DNA of 42,311 nucleotides from Prevotella sp. UBA2456 (GTDB lineage: Bacteria > Bacteroidota > Bacteroidia > Bacteroidales > Bacteroidaceae), in contig DDPY01000012.1 of the NCBI GenBank assembly GCA_002342415.1, positions 30,838 to 73,148 of the forward strand. Reading direction: 5' to 3'. Of the stretch, positions 10,901 to 18,103 are shown one piece after another (within the stretch, counting starts at the first letter, position 1; each line of letters opens with the position of its first letter). The position numbers and the translations under genes were made by a program. Below the pieces are notes generated by a model that saw nothing but the letters and a program-made list of their open reading frames with translations, ran no database searches and was not told the origin of the DNA.

Positions 10901-11154
10901 ACGTAGCCGATGTAAGAAACTACCAGAGTCTGCCCTTCGCTGGCCTCGATTGTGAAGTTTCCTTCAAAATCGGTAATCGTACCACCCTGTACACCGTCTA
11001 TCTGGACAGTGGCACCGATGAGCGGTTCATTGTCTGCCGACGAGATGACCGTACCGGTTACAGTCTTGGCACTAAGAGCAGCCCCCATACCCATTGCCTG
11101 CATCATGAGCGCAGTCATGATGAGCGCAATAAACTTCAGAGATGTTTTACTCAT
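7993..11154 (-). CDS. susC: SusC/RagA family TonB-linked outer membrane receptor
   Basis: A 1053-residue TonB-dependent transporter. It has a signal peptide (1-29), a carboxypeptidase-regulatory-like domain (about 32-112), and a TonB-box-like EEVVVIGYG followed by the plug domain (about 120-230). The plug contains the family signatures LQGQTPGM, PLYIIDGVRG and SIDVLKDAASAAIYGSQSANGVVLVTTK. The beta-barrel runs to the C-terminus, which ends in LFGVNLKF with the terminal Phe typical of outer membrane barrels. It imports oligosaccharides released at the surface, with the SusD protein as lid. A -7-like box lies about 90 bases upstream, so the operon may start here rather than at the LacI gene. 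Confidence 0.96.
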   Translation of the reverse strand: MSKTSLKFIALIMTALMMQAMGMGAALSAKTVTGTVISSADNEPLIGATVQIDGVQGGTITDFEGNFTIEASEGQTLVVSYIGYVTKKVAVAGASHYNITLDEDKASLEEVVVIGYGVQKKKLVTGATVQVKGDDVARLNTTNPLQALQGQTPGMTIISESGQPGEGLKVNIRGLGTTGSSGPLYIIDGVRGDIATVNPADIESIDVLKDAASAAIYGSQSANGVVLVTTKSGKEGRAVISFDGYFGWQYAPRKIKMLNAKQYMTIMDEQNINSGGAAYDWYGLKDDGTPKYSSIFDKNGNLNNTDWIDQMFKDGATTYSANLSISGGNQKGNYALSMGYMSQEGIVGGKDVSSYSRYNFRVNSEYQVIDNFLKVGEQVSAIYYKRNGLNVGNAYNNSLRAAFGTSPLAPVYSDNGKYGSPYNDTSDSEWYNGDGNPYGVMMTNNNNKTQNMTLTANVYAEMEFIKNLKFRTTLGVKYDSNNYRSFSPLYHFSIYSYQDTRTGVSQSASDGLGITWTNTLSYNFKVKEHTFDAMIGYEVYRTEGQSIYGSNGSLRDGFDSWQYAYLSNGTATNSEGGLAVSGSPWDEERMTSYFGRVGWNWQEKYMATATLRCDGSSRFAPGHRFGWFPSISAGWVVTNEKFMEPVLNVMDYFKIRASWGQVGNQNIGNYMYLAPMAFNNYYYNFGNQLGSDADQWGAVPTRIGNENITWETSEQFDLGFDARFFNQRLNVNFDFYVKKTKDWLVQPPVLATVGTGAPYINGGDVKNTGIELGLAWNDRIGKNFNYFVNVNGAYNKNKVGNIPNEDGIIHGEGGSVLYDNSGEFYRASNGEPIGYFWGYKTAGIFQNKQEIEDWIAKGNGVLQSDVQPGDVKYYDINHDGVINDSDKVNLGNGMPKFTFGFTLGFDYKGLDFSIKANGQTGNKIVQSYRNVGSTTANYTTAILDRWTGEGTSNKLPRVTNTNVNYQFSDLFIQDGDFLRISDITLGYDFAKLLRQKWLSQARLYFQVQNAFTFTKYDGMDPEIGYGNVGWVSGIDYGYYPRPRTFLFGVNLKF

Positions 11155-11242
11155 AGTAACACGTTTTTTTAGTTAGTAATATAATTGTTTTTAATCTCTC
11201 GAAAATAAGTTTTCAGCCATCGCACCAGTAAGTGCGACAGTG

Positions 11243-11250
11243 CAAAGGTA
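11243..11250 (-). promoter_or_regulatory. possible -7 box for susC
   Basis: On the minus strand this reads TACCTTTG, matching the Bacteroidota TAnnTTTG -7 element. No good TTTG is seen at the expected -33 position. A 14-base dyad, TTTTCGTGCGAAAA (11289-11302), lies upstream and could be a regulator site. Confidence 0.5.
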
Positions 11251-11339
11251 AGGAATTTATTTAACTTAATCGAGGATTTTCGCTGTATTTTTCGTGCGAA
11301 AATGTTGCCAAAGGCAGTATTATTTGTTTTTCCGAAGAG

Positions 11340-12368
11340 CTAAATACCTGATTTAGCCGAGGTTTCACGAATCACCAACTGTTGAGGCACAATCTCCTTG
11401 TACACCTTGGGGTCGCCATTGATGTTCTTGAGTAATAGTTGACAAGCAGTGACACCCATCAGATGCGACTGGTCTTCGATGGCCGACATACGTGGAGTGA
11501 CGTAGGCGGCATGAGCATCGTCGGTGAAACCTATCAAGGCAACATCCTCTGGTATGCGAAGTCCCTGTTCCTTGATGGTGGTAAAGGCCGCAAAGGTGAT
11601 GATATCGTTGAAGGCGAGGATGGCATCCGGGCGGTTGGGCCGTTCAAGCAGCCGTTTGGTGGATTCGCAGGCTACCTGGTAGTCAATCTTGTCGCAGATG
11701 ACCATATCACGGTCGATGGGCAGATGATTTTCGCGCAGGGCTTCCAGATAGCCGTGCTTTCTGCGGCGCACCATATCAAGATGGTTAGGACCTCCGATGA
11801 ATGCAATGTTACGGCTACCTGTATCTATCAGGTGCTGGGTGGCCTGTTGGGCGGCCTCGTCGCCATTGGCAGTGACACACGAGAAGCGGTCGGTGAGACA
11901 GGTGCGGCCAAAGAATACGAGGGGGATGCCCATCTCGGCAATCTCCTCATAGTGGCTATAGTCGGTGGTATCCTGTGCCAGACAGGCGATGATGCCTTCT
12001 ACATGCAAGCCTACAAAATTGTCGACGGCCAGCGTCTCGTCCTCGAAACGCTCATGACTATTGGCACTGATGACACTATAGCCGGCGCGACGCGCTTCGT
12101 CCTCGATTCCGTCGAGCACTGCGGCATAATAGTGGGTCACCAGATTGGGAACGACAACACCTATCATCTTGGGAGCTTCCTTGCGCAGACTCTGGGCAAA
12201 GGGGTTGGGACGATAGTTCAGCCGCTTGGCCAACTCCTTCACCTTCTGCTGCATCTCCTTCCCTACTTCGGGTGAGTTGCGCAGACCGCGACTGACGGTG
12301 GCAATGCTGACTCCTAATTCCTGAGCCAGATCCTTCAATGACGTTCTGTGTTGTCGCTTGTTAACCAT
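11340..12368 (-). CDS. LacI family transcriptional regulator
   Basis: A 342-residue LacI/GalR-type repressor. The N-terminal helix-turn-helix and hinge are clear (TSLKDLAQELGVSIATVSRG from residue 9, then NYRPNPFAQSLR). A periplasmic-binding-protein-like sugar sensor follows (IGVVVPNLVTHYYAAVLDGI and GFTDDAHAAYVTPRMSAI). It lies directly upstream of susC on the same strand and probably controls the locus in response to a sugar. Its own promoter carries a dyad that fits a LacI operator, so autoregulation is likely. Most PULs use SusR, hybrid two-component or ECF regulators, so LacI control is less usual. Confidence 0.93.
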   Translation of the reverse strand: MVNKRQHRTSLKDLAQELGVSIATVSRGLRNSPEVGKEMQQKVKELAKRLNYRPNPFAQSLRKEAPKMIGVVVPNLVTHYYAAVLDGIEDEARRAGYSVISANSHERFEDETLAVDNFVGLHVEGIIACLAQDTTDYSHYEEIAEMGIPLVFFGRTCLTDRFSCVTANGDEAAQQATQHLIDTGSRNIAFIGGPNHLDMVRRRKHGYLEALRENHLPIDRDMVICDKIDYQVACESTKRLLERPNRPDAILAFNDIITFAAFTTIKEQGLRIPEDVALIGFTDDAHAAYVTPRMSAIEDQSHLMGVTACQLLLKNINGDPKVYKEIVPQQLVIRETSAKSGI

Positions 12369-12388
12369 ATTCTTTTATTACCCGCGTG

Positions 12389-12420
12389 CAAAGGTACATA
12401 AATTTGCGGAACTACGCAAA
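12389..12420 (-). promoter_or_regulatory. promoter of the LacI regulator gene
   Basis: The minus strand carries TTTG (12420-12417), 20 bases, then TACCTTTG (12396-12389). This is an excellent match to the Bacteroidota sigma-ABfr promoter. It lies about 20-50 bases before the start codon. Confidence 0.75.
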
Positions 12421-12430
12421 CGTTTACGTA
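12413..12430. promoter_or_regulatory. LacI-type operator dyad
   Basis: TACGCAAACGTTTACGTA is an 18-base palindrome with one mismatched pair and a central AACGTT, the form typical of LacI/GalR operators. It overlaps the -33 element of the LacI gene promoter, so binding would block the regulator's own transcription. It could also affect the divergent promoter at 12450-12480. Confidence 0.6.
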
Positions 12431-12449
12431 AGTTTTTTCATGTTTTTTA

Positions 12450-12480
12450 TTGCACTGAAACGAAAAAGTATGTATCTTTG
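12450..12480 (+). promoter_or_regulatory. divergent promoter-like sequence, plus strand
   Basis: TTG at 12450-12452, 20 bases, then TATCTTTG at 12473-12480. This fits the Bacteroidota promoter pattern on the plus strand. No plus-strand gene follows, only a terminator hairpin about 60 bases on. Confidence 0.5.
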
Positions 12481-12486
12481 CAGTGT

Positions 12487-12569
12487 GAAATTCAGAATGA
12501 GTAATGAATAGTTGATAATAAGTTAGTTAGAAAAGGATTAGGAATGTCGTGAGACATTCCTAATTTTTT
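12487..12569 (+). ncRNA. candidate small RNA of about 80 nt next to the PUL
   Basis: The interval between the plus-strand promoter-like sequence (12450-12480) and a perfect hairpin terminator (ending 12569) would give a transcript of about 80 nt with no ORF. The transcription start is assumed at about seven bases after the -7 box. This is an inference from two flanking signals. The hairpin may instead serve the minus-strand nucleotidyltransferase gene. Confidence 0.35.
12537..12569. terminator. intrinsic terminator hairpin
   Basis: A perfect 12-base stem (ATTAGGAATGTC at 12537-12548 pairing with 12553-12564) has a GTGA loop. It is followed on the plus strand by a T-run (12564-12569) and on the minus strand by a shorter CCTTTTC. 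The stop codon of the minus-strand nucleotidyltransferase gene (12560-12562) lies inside the stem. Confidence 0.8.
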
Positions 12570-13270
12570 ATGTATTCCTCTGCCTTACGGATATCGGCAG
12601 CATGGTCTATATCAAGCACCTTGGAGAATGCCCATGCCTTAAGGTGACGCCCTTCGGCCACCAGTGCACGCTGGAAATTGCGCATCCGGCTCTCGGAGCG
12701 CGCGATGCAATTGTTGAGCGTATAAATGGCCGAAGGCTGCAACGCATAGATGCCTGCCGAGATATAGCGGCAATGCTGGCACTCGTCCAGAAATCCCGTA
12801 ATATTCATGGCTGCATCTGTCTGAACATATAACGGGCGCTCATCGTCTATGAAATCAGTCACCCCCATCCATCCATCGCCTCCCCTTCGGATGAAGGTCT
12901 CAACGAAGTCGGCAAACTCGTCCTCGCGGAAAATGGTATCGACGGTAGTCAATACAAAAGGCCCCTCAGTCAGGAACTTACTGATCTCAAAAAAAGAGTG
13001 CATGGACGAAGGGGTGCTCTTCACCACAAAGCGCAGGGGTACAGGACGCCCACGCAGTCCGTCGCGCTGTAACTGTACCAGATGCCTTGCTACTTGTGAG
13101 GTATGGTCGTTGCAGATGACTACAATCTCTTCAGCATCATTGTCCAAAAAGATGCGTATCAGGCGGTCAATCAGACACTCGCCTCCTATCTCGACCAAAG
13201 GTTTGGGCTGCTCGATGCCCTCGGAGGCCAGTCGACTCCCCTCCCCTGCTGCTATTATTGCGTATCTCAT
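12560..13270 (-). CDS. NTP transferase domain protein (sugar-1-phosphate nucleotidyltransferase-like)
   Basis: A 236-residue Rossmann-type nucleotidyltransferase. The N-terminal MRYAIIAAGEGSRL is the nucleotide-binding signature (G-x-G-[ST]-R), followed by KPLVEIGGECLIDRLI, the usual Lys-Pro substrate segment. VLTTVDTIF near residue 93 holds the metal-binding Asp, and VLDID lies near the C-terminus. It resembles the N-terminal half of GlmU and MobA-like enzymes without an acyltransferase domain. It probably activates a sugar or polyol phosphate, but the substrate cannot be read from the sequence. It stands alone on the minus strand and a -7-like box lies upstream. Confidence 0.85.
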   Translation of the reverse strand: MRYAIIAAGEGSRLASEGIEQPKPLVEIGGECLIDRLIRIFLDNDAEEIVVICNDHTSQVARHLVQLQRDGLRGRPVPLRFVVKSTPSSMHSFFEISKFLTEGPFVLTTVDTIFREDEFADFVETFIRRGGDGWMGVTDFIDDERPLYVQTDAAMNITGFLDECQHCRYISAGIYALQPSAIYTLNNCIARSESRMRNFQRALVAEGRHLKAWAFSKVLDIDHAADIRKAEEYIKN

Positions 13271-13280
13271 ATATATAAAT

Positions 13281-13315
13281 AATGTGTAACCTTGCCTGCT
13301 GCAAAGTTACACATT
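13281..13315. promoter_or_regulatory. 10-base inverted repeat overlapping a -7 box
   Basis: AATGTGTAAC (13281-13290) and GTTACACATT (13306-13315) form a perfect inverted repeat with a 15-base spacer. Inside it, the minus strand reads TAACTTTG (13309-13302), a -7 element for the nucleotidyltransferase gene. It could be an operator, or a hairpin ending the upstream DUF2807 transcript, although no T-run follows. Confidence 0.5.
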
Positions 13316-13341
13316 ATCTGTGAGAAAAAAGTCACTTGTGC

Positions 13342-14088
13342 CTACTTTTTTCGGATGGTAAGCCGCTGGGTGTCAATATCGCCTGAGCCACGCGACTGGC
13401 TCTGATGTCCTGACACATCGCCAGAGAGGGTGATATCGCCAGAACCCACCAAACTTGTATTCACTTGTCCACAGGCAGTACAGTTCACCTTAACATCGCC
13501 CGAGCCTTTCAGCGAGATACTGGTCTGACGGACTTTCTGCTGGTTGACCTTCAGGTCGCCAGAACCTATCAACTCCATCTTCGACTCCCGGGCTACCACT
13601 TTTTTCACCTCCACATCGCCTGAGCCTTCGATACAGATATTGATTCTGTCGCAGATAATGTCGTGGAAATCAATATCACCTGAGCCTTTTAGACGGATGT
13701 CCAGATTGTCGGTATCCACATGCGACTTGCACTCGAAGTCGCCAGAGCCCTTCAGTTCCACCCCAATGAGATCGGGAGAGGTTACATAGACGGTCACCTC
13801 GTCACCACTGTTCAGTCCGAGGTTAATCATCCTGCTTTTCATGCTGACCACCAGTTTATTGTCGACCACACGGGTCTGCACCTGCTTGATGACACGTTTA
13901 GGCGCCTCAACCTTCACAGAGAACGAGTTGCCCTGACGATACTTTACATCGAGCGAGCCCAACTGTTCGATGCGCTCAAAGCCCTTGAGGGCACGCTGCT
14001 CTTCTACCTTTTCACTCTCTACGGCATGAACGCCTGCACTGGCTGTCAGTGCCACCAGAGCCAACAGGCTCAACAAAATCTTCTTCAT
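13342..14088 (-). CDS. DUF2807 (head GIN domain) exported protein with GSGD repeats
   Basis: A 248-residue exported protein with signal peptide MKKILLSLLALVALTASAGVHA. Seven GSGD motifs recur at roughly 20-residue spacing from about residue 115 to 240 (LKGSGDFE, LKGSGDID, IEGSGDVE, LIGSGDLK, LKGSGDVK, LVGSGDIT and RGSGDID). This periodicity fits the parallel beta-helix of the DUF2807 'auto-transporter adhesin, head GIN' family. Its biochemical role is unknown. It is preceded by an unusual array of three dyads at 14209-14267. Neighbouring genes on both sides point the same way but are separated by 70-200 bases, so it is probably its own transcript. Confidence 0.88.
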   Translation of the reverse strand: MKKILLSLLALVALTASAGVHAVESEKVEEQRALKGFERIEQLGSLDVKYRQGNSFSVKVEAPKRVIKQVQTRVVDNKLVVSMKSRMINLGLNSGDEVTVYVTSPDLIGVELKGSGDFECKSHVDTDNLDIRLKGSGDIDFHDIICDRINICIEGSGDVEVKKVVARESKMELIGSGDLKVNQQKVRQTSISLKGSGDVKVNCTACGQVNTSLVGSGDITLSGDVSGHQSQSRGSGDIDTQRLTIRKK

Positions 14089-14208
14089 AAGCTCTACGTT
14101 TTGATTGGTTTTGTCTGTTAGACGGAAGGAGCTCGCAAAAAGTTGCAGCCATACGTAAAACTTTTAGCCTTGGGATATAAAAAATACTACCAGACTATGG
14201 ATAATTTA

Positions 14209-14267
14209 TTCCATGGGGTGGAACGTCACGCTCCATGGGGTGGAACATAATGTTCCATGGGGTGGAA
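14209..14267. repeat. three TTCCATGGGGTGGAA dyads at exact 22-base spacing
   Basis: Copies start at 14209, 14231 (first base C instead of T) and 14253. Each is TTCCA-TGGGG-TGGAA, a five-base inverted repeat around a five-base centre. The spacers between copies (about 7-8 bases) differ in sequence. The 22-base period is close to two helical turns. They lie between DUF5686 and the DUF2807 gene. Confidence 0.9.
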
Positions 14268-14297
14268 TATTTTATCCTCAGCCTGCGAGTAATTTGT

Positions 14298-16661
14298 TTA
14301 GAACATCATGGTAAAGCCCAGGCGGATGCCATTTTTCTGACCACGCGCTGGCGGATTGTAGTTCATACGGCGCACATATTCTATCTGGAAGAAACGGAAG
14401 ATTCCCCTGACGCCAGCCGATATTTCCCAGTAAGGCACCCGGGGATTCAGGATGTGGGCATCTTCAGGAAACTGCATCAGCACGTTGCTGCCAGCATTGC
14501 GAGCCAGCGTAGGATTATTCTTGTCGGAGAGTGCGCCCCACAGTATCTTGACTCCGATATATTCACGCAGGCGGGCCTTGCGGACCAGTGGAATACGGTT
14601 AAGAATCTTGCCTTGCATATCCCAATTGATGTCAACACTCCAGAAGCGGTCGTTCATGAACTCCATATTCGTCAGAAGGTTGAATGTCTGCTTATGACTG
14701 ATAATCGACAGGTTGGTGGCTGGCATGCCTAATAGCGGGAAGGGCACCTGGTTCCACTGTATGCCAGCACGGGTATAGAAATCAATACGTCCCCAGCTGG
14801 AGAGCCAGAAGCGCTTGAAGATGCTGGCTTCCGTATAGTTGTAGTTGTAGTCGCCACCTAAAAAGTTTTTCAGTCCGAAGGTGTGGCTGAGGATAAAGAT
14901 GGGTGCCTCGCGGTTCACCTTCAATCGACGCAGCTTGGAATTGGCATAGAGGGCACCCGGGCTGTACTCTATCTCAGCCTTCAGTTCGGTGGTACGGAAC
15001 TTGATGGAGCGATCGGACGACAAGGGGCGGAACACCATCTCGCCAGCAGCCTCGTTCGACTCGGTCTTCAAACTGAGCAGCGTCCGGAGTCCCCATTGCT
15101 GCTCGTATTCGAAAGTGAGCTGCTGCCGATTGTAGAACATCATCTGGTCGACCTTGGTCCATCGCAAGGAGGTGAAGACATTGTCCTTATCGGTGGTGAG
15201 AAACTTGTCCGAGGGCGACATCACATCGTAGGTGGTGACGAAGGTCAGATTGCGCTTAGGAAACTCCTCTGGCAGATACTTCTTCCGGTTCAACGACCAC
15301 GTAACTGCAGAACTGTAATAGAACTTCTTGCTCTTCCATCCCCGTGCCACAAAACCTTTCCAGAAGAGATGGGGATTCAGGTTGGCAGTGGTCTGGGCAG
15401 ACAGGCGTGTACGCAGTCCATCGATGAAGTTGGTACTGAACGTAGAGATGATAGGGCCGATGTCCACCTTGCTGTGTTCACTGGTCTCAATGAAGTTTTC
15501 TGTGAGTACCTTTAGTGCCATCAGGATATACTTGAAGCCACCCATCGACCGGATGCCTTCAAGAAAGCCTTCCATCTTAGCCTCGCCAGGGGTCAATTCC
15601 ACCTTGCGGTGTTGCTGCCAGTAGGCATTGTCGCGCAGTCCGGCATCAGGATCTGTCACCGTCTTGGCATACCCTTTGAACAGCTGATCGGGGATCGCAT
15701 CGAACTGATAGTCATCGAGTCTGGTAGTACGGATAGCGACACCTTTCTGGAAGAAATCGAAGAGCACTAATTCGACCACCATATCATCGGTGGTCAGCAC
15801 CCATTCGCCAGTAGGCAGCGGTGTAAACTCCTGGATAATCTTCAGGTTCTCCACAAAGTTGACGTTTGTCTGTTGGGGCAACACCATTTCACATCGTTTC
15901 ACCTGGTACGACGAGTCCTTCAGGATATACAAGTCGCCCCTGAAACCAAAGTCCTGCTGGTTGTTGGGCAAGAAGTGCAGATGGATGCACGAGTCCCGCT
16001 CCACCAAAAGCGTGTCTTGTATATAATAGCGGTAGAACCAGATAGCACCGCTACCGATGGGCGAGGTGAAGGGATGCTGCAACACACGCACCTGGTCATC
16101 GTAGATATTTACATCGGTGAAGACATCCTTTGCCAGAATACTCATGATATCGCCCGTCTGGAAGAAGTTGCCCAGTCCTATCGACTTCTGCCCCTCGATG
16201 ATGTTCTTCTCGTCGTGAGGCGAACGACGATAGATTCTTCTGGTCACGGTCTCGTCCACACTGGCTGGCAGAATTAGTTTCCCCGTCTGCGGATTCAGCT
16301 CTATCTGCTGCACCAGCCAAGGGTATTTCTTAAACTTAGGCTTGGACAGAATCTCTGGGTTCATATCGTTGAGGGCCAGCGTGAGCTTCTGATACTTTTT
16401 ATACTCGTAATAGTCGCGATTGGAGAGATCGGTACGTTTCTTGTTGGCTATCACCTTGCGCATCAGCTCGACCGCAGGATTATTCTTTCTGCGATAACGT
16501 CCTCGCTTCGCGTTTACAGTCACATTGCTAAGCCTATGGGTACGATTATACCATTTGGTCGTATCCTTGCCCAATTCTGGATTGAGCTGAGCCCTCGCGG
16601 GCAAAGCAAAGACCAATGAAACACATACCGTCACAAGCAGATATATTACTCTTCGCTTCAC
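14298..16661 (-). CDS. DUF5686 family outer-membrane protein
   Basis: A 787-residue exported protein with a signal peptide ending ALPARA-Q. The segment LSNVTVNAKRGRYRRKNNPAVELMRKVIANK (quoted in part: NNPAVELMRKVIANK) is the start of DUF5686. The rest is beta-strand rich and ends FTMMF, fitting an outer-membrane barrel of about 600 residues. Many family members carry an N-terminal carboxypeptidase-regulatory-like domain. It is absent here, so this is a short form. Its function is unknown. The start codon overlaps the stop of the HAD gene by four bases (ATGA), which implies translational coupling in the four-gene unit 14298-19372. Confidence 0.85.
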   Translation of the reverse strand: MKRRVIYLLVTVCVSLVFALPARAQLNPELGKDTTKWYNRTHRLSNVTVNAKRGRYRRKNNPAVELMRKVIANKKRTDLSNRDYYEYKKYQKLTLALNDMNPEILSKPKFKKYPWLVQQIELNPQTGKLILPASVDETVTRRIYRRSPHDEKNIIEGQKSIGLGNFFQTGDIMSILAKDVFTDVNIYDDQVRVLQHPFTSPIGSGAIWFYRYYIQDTLLVERDSCIHLHFLPNNQQDFGFRGDLYILKDSSYQVKRCEMVLPQQTNVNFVENLKIIQEFTPLPTGEWVLTTDDMVVELVLFDFFQKGVAIRTTRLDDYQFDAIPDQLFKGYAKTVTDPDAGLRDNAYWQQHRKVELTPGEAKMEGFLEGIRSMGGFKYILMALKVLTENFIETSEHSKVDIGPIISTFSTNFIDGLRTRLSAQTTANLNPHLFWKGFVARGWKSKKFYYSSAVTWSLNRKKYLPEEFPKRNLTFVTTYDVMSPSDKFLTTDKDNVFTSLRWTKVDQMMFYNRQQLTFEYEQQWGLRTLLSLKTESNEAAGEMVFRPLSSDRSIKFRTTELKAEIEYSPGALYANSKLRRLKVNREAPIFILSHTFGLKNFLGGDYNYNYTEASIFKRFWLSSWGRIDFYTRAGIQWNQVPFPLLGMPATNLSIISHKQTFNLLTNMEFMNDRFWSVDINWDMQGKILNRIPLVRKARLREYIGVKILWGALSDKNNPTLARNAGSNVLMQFPEDAHILNPRVPYWEISAGVRGIFRFFQIEYVRRMNYNPPARGQKNGIRLGFTMMF

Positions 16662-17329
16662 AACAATTCCTCCAAATCATTGATAATACACTCGGCTACC
16701 GACTCGTCAACGGCAGCATCCGTCCACTGCTCGCCTCGCAGCCATACCGTATGGCATCCCAACCGACGGGCCGGCGCTATATCCTTCGAGAGGCTGTCGC
16801 CCACCACCGTCACCTCTTCGGCGCGCAAGCCCAGGGCCTCGACTCCAAGTTGGAAGATACGAGGGTCAGGTTTGCGAACTCCAACCATCGCCGACTCGAT
16901 GACCTGCAGAAACAAGCCATCCAGACCAAACTCACGAAGCACCGTAGGCATGTTACCATAGAAGTTACTCACCAGCACTTTGGGACCTTCCAGCCTTTGC
17001 AAGACCTCCCTGCTACGTGCCGTATGCTGTCGCGTCGACTCATAAATCATATCGAGTAGCGTAGCACAGTAGGCCTGATGGCCAACCTGCTGCAACTCTA
17101 TGCGCAACTTCTCGCGCAGTGTCTGGTAGAAGGTAAAGTCGGGCTTAACAATAGGCTGACTACCCAACATTCGCTCCGCGAAGACGTAAGCATCGCGAAA
17201 CTGCTGCTCGTCAACAGGCACGCCTGCCTGCTGCCAAAAGCGCCAAAGCACGCGACCCCAATGGTGACCACCCGTATCAAGAGTGCCTCCATAGTCAAAA
17301 ATCCACGCGCGCGTTCCTTTATTATTCAT
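16658..17329 (-). CDS. HAD superfamily hydrolase, subfamily IA-like
   Basis: A 223-residue haloacid-dehalogenase-type hydrolase. Motif I is WIFDYGGTLDTGG near residue 9. The nucleophile Asp is present, but the usual second Asp (DxD) is replaced by Gly, as in some family members. Motif II is VLVSNFYG, motif III lysine is in VRKPDPRIF, and motif IV is VTVVGDSLSKDI. The helical cap lies between motifs I and II. A small-molecule phosphatase is likely but the substrate is unknown. It overlaps both neighbours by four bases, so it is co-translated with the ATP-grasp-like gene upstream and DUF5686 downstream. Confidence 0.88.
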   Translation of the reverse strand: MNNKGTRAWIFDYGGTLDTGGHHWGRVLWRFWQQAGVPVDEQQFRDAYVFAERMLGSQPIVKPDFTFYQTLREKLRIELQQVGHQAYCATLLDMIYESTRQHTARSREVLQRLEGPKVLVSNFYGNMPTVLREFGLDGLFLQVIESAMVGVRKPDPRIFQLGVEALGLRAEEVTVVGDSLSKDIAPARRLGCHTVWLRGEQWTDAAVDESVAECIINDLEELL

Positions 17330-18099
17330 TCTATTATACGTTCTATTATCCGTTTTGCTATAGCCTCAGAGGCTTCTTCGCGGCAAACGCTGAAACTGGG
17401 CCAGTCGTTCAAGTCGATCAGCACCGGTGTTCCATCAGCCTGCACAATCCAGTCGCCCCCGTACACGTCAAGCCCGGCTAACCGTGCAGCACGTTCGGCA
17501 TGCTGTTGAAGAGACTGCTTGTCAGATATACTATTTTCTTTATTATCAGGCGAATAACTGCAAAAGAATCCTGTATGACGAACCCCGTAGAATTTCAGCC
17601 ATCTGCCCAGCACATGGGCTCGCACATCCACATCCGCGATGCCACGTGACAGCATTCCGTCACGCAGTCGACAAGCCCCCTCCCAGTTGTCTGAATACTG
17701 CACATCTTCCGGAGTCTCCCTGCAGCCATCGCCTCGCTTCACCCAATAGCCACTAATACCATGAAGGGGAGGCACCGCAATGCCGTTTTCTTCCAACAGG
17801 CGCATCAACATAGCGCGCTGGTTACACAGCAGTACACTGGAGGGGGTATTCACAACCACCCTGCCCCCGCGCTCCTGCAGGTCAAGCCAGTTCAACGTTT
17901 CCTGCCGACGTCCCATAGACACATAAGCATCAGCCTCTACGACCGATGCGAGCTGGTCCTCAGAAACAATCTCACTACAGGAAAAGCCGCTGTCTGCAAG
18001 CCGCTGTCGCACAGCAGACAAGATAGCCTCATCCTTATCCACGCTACCTGGCGAGAATCGGGTGGCTCTTGCAACAAAAGCGATGGATACCTGCGACAT
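17326..18099 (-). CDS. ATP-grasp-like protein of unknown substrate
   Basis: 257 residues. The N-terminal third is a small Rossmann-like part. Then NTPSSVLLCNQRAMLMRLLEENGIAVPP resembles the pre-ATP-grasp switch region, where a ligase leads into its ATP-binding lysine (WVKRGDG near 138). Near the C-terminus, GGDWIVQADGTPVLIDLND holds the acidic-x-Asn metal-binding pattern of ATP-grasp enzymes, followed by WPSFS. It is probably a small carboxylate-amine or thiol ligase-like enzyme. It starts four bases after the histidine kinase stop and overlaps the HAD gene by four bases. Confidence 0.65.
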   Translation of the reverse strand: MSQVSIAFVARATRFSPGSVDKDEAILSAVRQRLADSGFSCSEIVSEDQLASVVEADAYVSMGRRQETLNWLDLQERGGRVVVNTPSSVLLCNQRAMLMRLLEENGIAVPPLHGISGYWVKRGDGCRETPEDVQYSDNWEGACRLRDGMLSRGIADVDVRAHVLGRWLKFYGVRHTGFFCSYSPDNKENSISDKQSLQQHAERAARLAGLDVYGGDWIVQADGTPVLIDLNDWPSFSVCREEASEAIAKRIIERIIE

Positions 18100-18103
18100 T
18101 TTC

